From the NCBI RefSeq assembly GCF_905196875.1, contig NZ_CAJJWO010000112.1:1-10975 (forward strand): a stretch of 10,975 nucleotides of DNA, in the 5' to 3' direction. The notes under the pieces are model-generated. The model saw only the letters and a program-made list of their open reading frames with translations. It made no database searches and had not been told where the DNA came from. Made by a program: the position numbers and the translations under genes. This document shows, piece after piece, positions 6,901 through 10,975 of this stretch (positions within the stretch are counted from its first letter, which is position 1; each line of letters starts with the position of its first letter). The stretch comes from an uncultured Parabacteroides sp. GTDB lineage: Bacteria > Bacteroidota > Bacteroidia > Bacteroidales > Tannerellaceae.

Positions 6901-7402
6901 GTTCTATTACAGCGATACAGAAAAGATGGCAGATAAAGGATCAATCCATGTGCTCAATCCTAGTGAAGTAGGCAACTATAAGCGGGGTGAAACAATGGTT
7001 AATGGACATTATGTTTGGGACAATGGTTTAATTCTTCCGGGTGTGAAGGAAGACGGCACGCCAAACGATATCATTGTAACTCAGATGGAAGCAAATACCA
7101 GTATGTATGGTTGGGGAACAAGTGCTACCCGAACCTATCAGGATGCTATCCAGAAGAACAGCTATATCAAATGTCGCGAAATTAGCCTGGGTTACACTTT
7201 ACCAACAGAATTGACCAGAAAGTTTGCTTGCAGCAACCTGATGGTTTCCGGTTTCGTACGCAACCCGTTTTATGTATACCGCACATTGAAACTGTTCGAC
7301 ACTGAAGCAACAGACGGTACAAACTGGATGTACCAGGCACAAATCGGCGGTTCTACGGCCAGTGCACGTACATTCGGTTTCTCAGTTCGCGCAAGCTTCT
7401 AA
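3956..7402 (+). CDS. SusC/RagA-family TonB-dependent outer-membrane transporter
   Basis: A 1148-residue outer-membrane barrel that imports oligosaccharides or other large nutrients with its SusD partner, using TonB-transmitted energy. A signal peptide ends at about residue 26 (ASAYA before D). Residues 43-110 form a carboxypeptidase-regulatory-like beta domain (VTGVVEDDFGPVAGASVVIKG...). A TonB-box-like DEVVVTA lies at 119-125, followed by the plug domain with VSISVRGLSSITG and the SusC signature around PLIIMDGVPL (195-204), then DINPEDIENISILKGAAASA and LYGSEAANGVVMITT. The rest is a barrel rich in aromatic beta-strands ending in SVRASF, with the terminal Phe usual for outer-membrane barrels. 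Length is normal and the frame intact. The lack of an N-terminal STN/secretin-like domain suggests it is not a sigma/anti-sigma transducer. susD follows 37 bp later. Regulation is probably by the invertible promoter. Substrate unknown. Confidence 0.95.
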   Translation: MLKHFKPVSLILIAGAITLPASAYADLAPEKQGTAISQQNGKVTGVVEDDFGPVAGASVVIKGTTNGSITDMDGNFSLEGVKNGDIIQISFIGYATQEIAYAGQASLNIKLAEDSQKLDEVVVTALGIKKDAKKLGYAVSNVSSDELTRTGGSNIASGLYGKATGVRIQAAPGGGTSAVSISVRGLSSITGNTQPLIIMDGVPLHNGNTNNDGYWGNQRINSNGMVDINPEDIENISILKGAAASALYGSEAANGVVMITTKKAKAGTGTKIDFSANVSFDKVAYMPEIQKEYGPGYDNSELGNNNLEALTGFRQSLVDRNGNTITTPNRETYYSYGAKYDPSKMVTYFDGTQRAFTPIDHNQWGDIFRTGINQTYNLSLTNSNERNNVRFSYTYNDAKAMQLNSNNHKHNFSLNGTFDVTNTIKLNYTATYQNQFIKNRPYRISRLTNNYGGMFGGFTDVAYIRDHTVTSLGYMNSISANNGGTSDTLTPDEQFLYTPMKSVSLMDEYFWKIMGIEQLEEHQRFIGSVNPTWEIIPGLTLSGRAAADLTVDKIENMESASNAHLFSTNGQYSDKYGLKNSRYQIIYSDVMLMFDKTFNDVHNVTANLGWTVREESYYLSDVSTNQGLTQENWFHLNASVGTKNASMTKQEMLKTGAFLTASYGYSGWGFVEGSIRQEKTSTLKKGNNSFWYPSASVSVLYTELLKDQMPTWWNYGKVRASYGIVGNAPELYRANLAYMQESLLRSSTYSYNFIDKSIGNENIKPETKYEFEIGLENKFFGNRLGMEFNFYSNTIKDQIIQTTSAASMGAQSMLMNVGELSNKGIELSVYGTPFQNKDWKWDLRANVAWNKNVVNKLADGLDILNHPEGAVDGGAASLESHVGESMGDWYTYTWKTDENGNKIVGSNGLYITDTSERHKVGNAMPKVTGGFGTSLSYKNFSLDMAFDFRFGGDVLNTPWQYMMDAGNITDAIGVRDQSTGGLFYYSDTEKMADKGSIHVLNPSEVGNYKRGETMVNGHYVWDNGLILPGVKEDGTPNDIIVTQMEANTSMYGWGTSATRTYQDAIQKNSYIKCREISLGYTLPTELTRKFACSNLMVSGFVRNPFYVYRTLKLFDTEATDGTNWMYQAQIGGSTASARTFGFSVRASF

Positions 7403-7439
7403 CTTACTATTTACTAAATCAGATTAAAAAGAAGAATTT

Positions 7440-9161
7440 ATGAAAAAGATATATTCATTGTTAATAGGAGGAATCGCACTGATATCGCTCGCCTCATCAT
7501 GCGCCGATTCAGCGTATGATGACAAGTATGCCGATCCTTCCAAGACAGAAACAGTAGGCGTGCCTCAGGTATTTACCGGTATAATGTTTAAAGGTAATGT
7601 ATGGATGAACCCAATGTATTATCGTCATTGGGTACAATCAACCACATCCGGTCTTTTCTCAGGTATTATCGGTACAAATAATTCACGCGGTCGCTTTATG
7701 GGATCAGGTGAAGGACGTTACGACGATCGTTGGAAAGAATTCTACATAATGCTCACCCAGCTGCGTGTGCTTGAAGATAACTACGAAAATCTTCCCGAGA
7801 AAGATAAGCCATCAAACGTGATATTCTATTATCTGGGTCGTACGTTGGTTGAATCGCAGTTACATGAAATGTTGTCCGTGTTCGGCGATGTTCCTTACAA
7901 CGGAGCCGGAACGCTTTGGAAAGACGGCGATTATACCGCTGCGAAAAAGAAATGCGTTTACGACGACGACGTAGAACTATACAAGCAAATTCTAGCCAAC
8001 TTGAAAGAGGTAGGCGACTATTTCGCAAGTGGTAATGTGGATGCGATAGGTCTTACTGCATTAAGCCGTCAAGACTATACAATCGCTGCCGGTGATGCAA
8101 CCATGTGGCAGAAATATGCAAACTCGCTCCGCTTGCGTATCGCTCTTCATTTATCAACTGGCGGCGATTGCGTAACAGAAGCACATGCAGCCATTGCCGA
8201 AATTCTGAACAATCCGGGTCAGTATCCGCTGATCGACAACAATTCGGAAAATATGGGAGTGACAGCAGACACACAATCGGATGACTTCAACTTCGGCAAA
8301 TCATTATCGCAAGCACTTCGCTCAGGAGGTATGGCAGCCAGTTCACAGACGGTTCTGAAAGCAATGAACGTACCGGCAAACGGTATACCTGACGAAAAGA
8401 CCGACCCGCGTTTGGAAGTTATGTACGACTGTAACCCTGATGGTGAATACATAGCTTACGATGTTATGATGACTGACGTAGAAATATCTAACTTGAATGA
8501 TAAAAAGCATCAGGAATATGTACAAAGGGGTATGCCTCAGGCCAACTATTTCTGTGAAATCGATACTATCGCCGCTGCCGGTTGGGACTCATATCAGGGA
8601 AATGAAAATGTATTCGGAATATGGTTGAGTGCAGCCGAGGTTAGTCTCAGCAAGGCAGAAGCCTATTTGATGGGTTACGGTGTGCCGGCTGATGCCAACA
8701 AGGCGAAAACAAACTTCGTGGAAGGTGTAAAACTGTCTACCGAATATTATTGGAATATGAAAGAGACAAGCTCGCTTCATAAACCTGGCAACGACAGCTA
8801 CAGAGGATTCCGTCCGTTGGTCAGACCGACAGATGCAGAAATCACAGCCTACGCTGAAAGCATTTGGAAGCCGACACAGGAAGTCATCTGTACTCAGTTA
8901 TGGTTGAACTTCGGTTTCATGAACAAGCTGGAAGCTTGGAACGTAACACGTCGTACCGGTTATCCTGTTGTTGAATTTGCAACAGATAATCAAGTGACAA
9001 ATTATCCGACTCCTCCCAACCGCTTACCTTATCCGAATGATGAGCTGACTTACAACAGTGACAACTGCCAGGCAGCTATCGCCAAGAATTACGAAGAACC
9101 ATCCGGTTATTACACCAACCTCTTTTGGGCTAAAAAGGATTATTACAAGATGGTTAGATAA
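7440..9161 (+). CDS. SusD/RagB-like nutrient-binding surface lipoprotein
   Basis: A 573-residue lipoprotein that caps the SusC barrel and captures substrate at the cell surface. The N-terminus MKKIYSLLIGGIALISLASSC is a type II signal peptide with lipidated Cys at residue 21, followed by an acidic stretch (ADSAYDDKYAD) consistent with surface export. The body is mainly helical, with SusD-type features such as YYLGRTLVESQLHEMLSVFGDVPY, ATMWQKYANSLRLRIALHLS and the C-terminal LWLNFGFMNKLEAWNVTRRTGYP. The overall pattern (early VPQVFTGIM, late NRLPYPNDE) fits the SusD-like_2 branch (PF12771) better than classical starch SusD; this is a judgement from memory. The frame is intact. It is 37 bp after susC with no terminator between, so presumably one transcript. 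Confidence 0.93.
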   Translation: MKKIYSLLIGGIALISLASSCADSAYDDKYADPSKTETVGVPQVFTGIMFKGNVWMNPMYYRHWVQSTTSGLFSGIIGTNNSRGRFMGSGEGRYDDRWKEFYIMLTQLRVLEDNYENLPEKDKPSNVIFYYLGRTLVESQLHEMLSVFGDVPYNGAGTLWKDGDYTAAKKKCVYDDDVELYKQILANLKEVGDYFASGNVDAIGLTALSRQDYTIAAGDATMWQKYANSLRLRIALHLSTGGDCVTEAHAAIAEILNNPGQYPLIDNNSENMGVTADTQSDDFNFGKSLSQALRSGGMAASSQTVLKAMNVPANGIPDEKTDPRLEVMYDCNPDGEYIAYDVMMTDVEISNLNDKKHQEYVQRGMPQANYFCEIDTIAAAGWDSYQGNENVFGIWLSAAEVSLSKAEAYLMGYGVPADANKAKTNFVEGVKLSTEYYWNMKETSSLHKPGNDSYRGFRPLVRPTDAEITAYAESIWKPTQEVICTQLWLNFGFMNKLEAWNVTRRTGYPVVEFATDNQVTNYPTPPNRLPYPNDELTYNSDNCQAAIAKNYEEPSGYYTNLFWAKKDYYKMVR

Positions 9162-9183
9162 TCAATTAGCTTATTTATAGATA

Positions 9184-9216
9184 TGAGTGTGGCAAATATA
9201 AAATTTGCCACACTCA
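9184..9216 (+). terminator. 14-bp perfect hairpin after susD
   Basis: TGAGTGTGGCAAAT (9184-9197) pairs fully with ATTTGCCACACTCA (9203-9216) over a 5-nt ATAAA loop, 22 bp after the susD stop. The stem is strong but the tail (CTTATAAAGACTTT) lacks a proper T-run. It may terminate partially, or protect the 3' end of the susCD mRNA, leaving some transcription for the small gene at 9256. Confidence 0.65.
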
Positions 9217-9255
9217 CTTATAAAGACTTTATTAACACTTTAAATACAAACAGCC

Positions 9256-9594
9256 ATGAAAAGAATCATTTTTATCCTTTCTCTTATCTTAATGGTAGGG
9301 ATGCAAGCAAAAGCAGAATATTATGAAGGTACCTGTATTGACATCGTCTATCAAGACCCGTCAAAAGATTTCTATTATAATTGCAGCTATTGCGATATCA
9401 TACCTGTAAGCATACCATTTATTTATTATACAGTAGAGAATGGTTATGTACAAACTATGACTATTACACAAGCTAGTCTTGAAATACATTGCTACGATTT
9501 TGGAAGAAATGATTACTTCGACATACCAGTTCGAGTACAAAACAATGGTGGCAATGTAGTCAATTGCTATATACGAATAAAATTCATCAAGTAA
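9256..9594 (+). CDS. Small secreted protein of unknown function
   Basis: A 112-residue protein I do not recognise. The N-terminus (KR, then IIFILSLILMVGM, then QAKA before E) is a classical Sec signal peptide cleaved at about residue 20, giving a mature protein of about 92 residues. It is rich in aromatic residues and predicted beta-strands and has five cysteines (C27, C43, C46, C79, C104); C43 and C46 form a CxxC. There is no lipobox, so it is probably periplasmic or released. It could be a small immunoglobulin-like or DUF3244-like protein, which is only a guess. It follows the susD hairpin on the same strand, 94 bp after the susD stop, with no recognisable promoter of its own, so expression by read-through from susCD is plausible. 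The signal peptide and good start context support a real gene. Confidence 0.72.
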   Translation: MKRIIFILSLILMVGMQAKAEYYEGTCIDIVYQDPSKDFYYNCSYCDIIPVSIPFIYYTVENGYVQTMTITQASLEIHCYDFGRNDYFDIPVRVQNNGGNVVNCYIRIKFIK

Positions 9595-9655
9595 TTAATA
9601 ACGACATTTCCACAATAATTATTTAAAACATAATTGATGGTAAAAGTGGAACCTG

Positions 9656-9688
9656 AAACCGCCCCGAAGTGATTCGCGGCGGTTTTAC
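9656..9688. terminator. Terminator between convergent genes
   Basis: AAACCGCC (9656-9663) pairs with GGCGGTTT (9678-9685), with an inner CGAA/TTCG stem around a GTGA loop and one C/C mismatch. On the plus strand the stem runs into TTTTACTTTAT, a good intrinsic terminator for the small gene. On the minus strand the T-run is only three bases, so it probably also serves the fucosidase gene, but less well. Confidence 0.8.
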
Positions 9689-9702
9689 TTTATATACTAT
9701 AA

Positions 9703-10975
9703 TTAGCGTTGTTCATCATACACCCCGAACTCAGCAATTGAAGCCTGCCCATTGGTGCTATCTATTTCTATTTTGACTTTGTTTCCCCAGACACGGTCGA
9801 AACGATGTACTTTAACTTTATCAGCTTTATCACCCGAACAGATCTCTTTCCAGATACCATCTGCTTCATATAGCAAGCGATACCGTTGTATGCTTCCCTT
9901 AAGGTCTGTTATTGTTATCATATTAAAAGAGTGGCATTTATCCAGGGCTACTTCAAACCAGGGCTTTGCTACAGCCTTGTTCGAGAGCCAACTGGTTGTA
10001 AAGTCGTCATCATTACCAAAATCCATGATCATCATATCCTCACTCCAACTAGAATTGGCCGGTTTATGTTTAGCTATATTCGTTGCAATTATCGGGGCAT
10101 CATAAGCCGGAAGTCGGGGTACGGCTACATCGTCTTTCCAAAGCTCTCCGATTTTCTTTAATCCCTCAACGGCATTCGGGTCGATCAGACCGTCACGGTT
10201 AGGAGCCACATTCAATATAAAATTGCAATAAGCCTGATTGAAGGGTTCCAGATTATCCTTAACGATCGCAACGGGATCTTTTACAGGCGATACCGGGAAA
10301 GACTCTTTCCAGAACCAGCTTTTATTGATCGGTAAGCAAGATAAAGCAGGAAGTAGGTTCGACTCTTTTGAAATATGCTGCCCGGCATTCTGCTCATACG
10401 ATTTTATGTCCGTATAAAACAAAGCATCTTTCGGATATTTGGCTGCATTCAGATCCATCACCAGGCAGTTGGGCTGAAGCCTTTTAATCAGGCGGTATAT
10501 TTGCTGGAAAGGAATATCTTCATAAGATATTCTCGACCAGGGAGCATCCCAGCCGTCGATGATGATCGCGGTTATCTCGCCATAGTTAGAGAGAAGTTCC
10601 GTCAACTGTGCCTTCACCATATCGATATGTGCTTTGGTGATAAAGCCGGGACGTAATTTATGGTGCGTATCCAGGATAGAATAATAAAGCATCGTTTTAA
10701 GTCCCTGTTTCCGGAAAGCGTCCACATATTCTTTTACGACATCCCGTTTGAACGGACTGTTCATCACATTATATCCGGTCGTTTTCGTATCCCAGATACA
10801 AAAACCGCTGTGGTGCTTGGTTGTCAGACAACCATAACGCATTTTTGCGGCTTTTGCCGCTTCCGCCCATTGGTTACAGTCCAGTTTCACCGGATTAAAA
10901 ATAGCCGGACTGGCATCGGGATCAGCCCAGTCGTCACTCATAAAAGTCGGGATATTGAAGTGGATAAACATACCG
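9703..10975 (-). CDS. GH29 alpha-L-fucosidase with C-terminal discoidin-like region (5' truncated)
   Basis: The gene reads leftward and its start lies beyond the right edge. The first visible ATG (10971-10969) is preceded in frame by Gly, giving GMFIHFN, the internal GH29 motif normally found after a leader of tens of residues. Numbering from that Met: KHHSGF at 52-57 (family motif usually KHHDGF), the beta-strand AIIIDGWDAPW at 135-145 with D139 the likely catalytic nucleophile, and the conserved FILNVAPNRDG at 251-261. Residues of about 293-422 (TNIAKHKPANSSW ... IAEFGVYDEQR) resemble an F5/8 type C (discoidin/CBM32-like) domain, usually sugar-binding. The enzyme would release alpha-L-fucose from glycans, probably in the periplasm or at the surface; the export signal is outside the window. 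The acid/base residue cannot be fixed by eye. It is convergent with the susCD side and separated by a terminator, so it is not in the same operon. Confidence 0.9.
   Translation of the reverse strand, partial: GMFIHFNIPTFMSDDWADPDASPAIFNPVKLDCNQWAEAAKAAKMRYGCLTTKHHSGFCIWDTKTTGYNVMNSPFKRDVVKEYVDAFRKQGLKTMLYYSILDTHHKLRPGFITKAHIDMVKAQLTELLSNYGEITAIIIDGWDAPWSRISYEDIPFQQIYRLIKRLQPNCLVMDLNAAKYPKDALFYTDIKSYEQNAGQHISKESNLLPALSCLPINKSWFWKESFPVSPVKDPVAIVKDNLEPFNQAYCNFILNVAPNRDGLIDPNAVEGLKKIGELWKDDVAVPRLPAYDAPIIATNIAKHKPANSSWSEDMMIMDFGNDDDFTTSWLSNKAVAKPWFEVALDKCHSFNMITITDLKGSIQRYRLLYEADGIWKEICSGDKADKVKVHRFDRVWGNKVKIEIDSTNGQASIAEFGVYDEQR

Noticed and set aside
9752..10656. Plus-strand open frames (9752-10105, 9886-10161, 10375-10656)
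   Set aside because: They lie antisense within the well-supported GH29 gene, show no recognisable domains, and overlap one another.

Overview
The window looks like chromosome from a gut Bacteroidales species (phylum Bacteroidota), probably Bacteroides or Parabacteroides. The evidence is an adjacent SusC/SusD outer-membrane pair, a GH29 fucosidase, promoter elements of the Bacteroidota type (TTG or TTTG, about 20 nt, then TAnnTTTG), A-rich sequence before start codons in place of strong Shine-Dalgarno sites, and AT-rich intergenic DNA. The genus is an inference.

Left part (1-3400). About 540 bp hold no gene but carry repeat structure: an 8-bp periodic stretch, a 22-bp repeat array ending in a 16-bp-arm palindrome, and a second degenerate three-unit array, also of 22-bp period. 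A probable two-gene operon follows: a UlaG-like metallo-beta-lactamase-fold hydrolase and a VOC (glyoxalase-fold) protein. Next come a ROK-family glucokinase behind a near-consensus promoter, and a Nudix hydrolase with an N-terminal zinc ribbon, closed by a clear intrinsic terminator.

Centre (3400-9161). The long leader before susC contains the main find. Two exact 18-bp inverted repeats (3483-3500 and 3862-3879) enclose 361 bp, and the best promoter inside them (TTTG-N20-TATATTTG on the minus strand, 3639 to 3608) points away from susC. I see no equally good rightward promoter before susC. This is the expected layout of a phase-variable invertible promoter caught in the OFF orientation. Downstream lie susC (a TonB-dependent transporter with a carboxypeptidase-regulatory-like N-terminal domain) and a SusD-like lipoprotein, 37 bp apart and presumably co-transcribed. 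No recombinase and no sigma/anti-sigma or hybrid two-component regulator is in the window.

Right part (9162-10975). A strong hairpin follows susD, then a small secreted protein of unknown function with five cysteines. A bidirectional-looking terminator separates it from a convergent GH29 alpha-L-fucosidase with a C-terminal discoidin-like region, whose 5' end lies beyond the window. The transporter substrate cannot be read from the sequence. The fucosidase is nearby but in a separate, opposite transcription unit.
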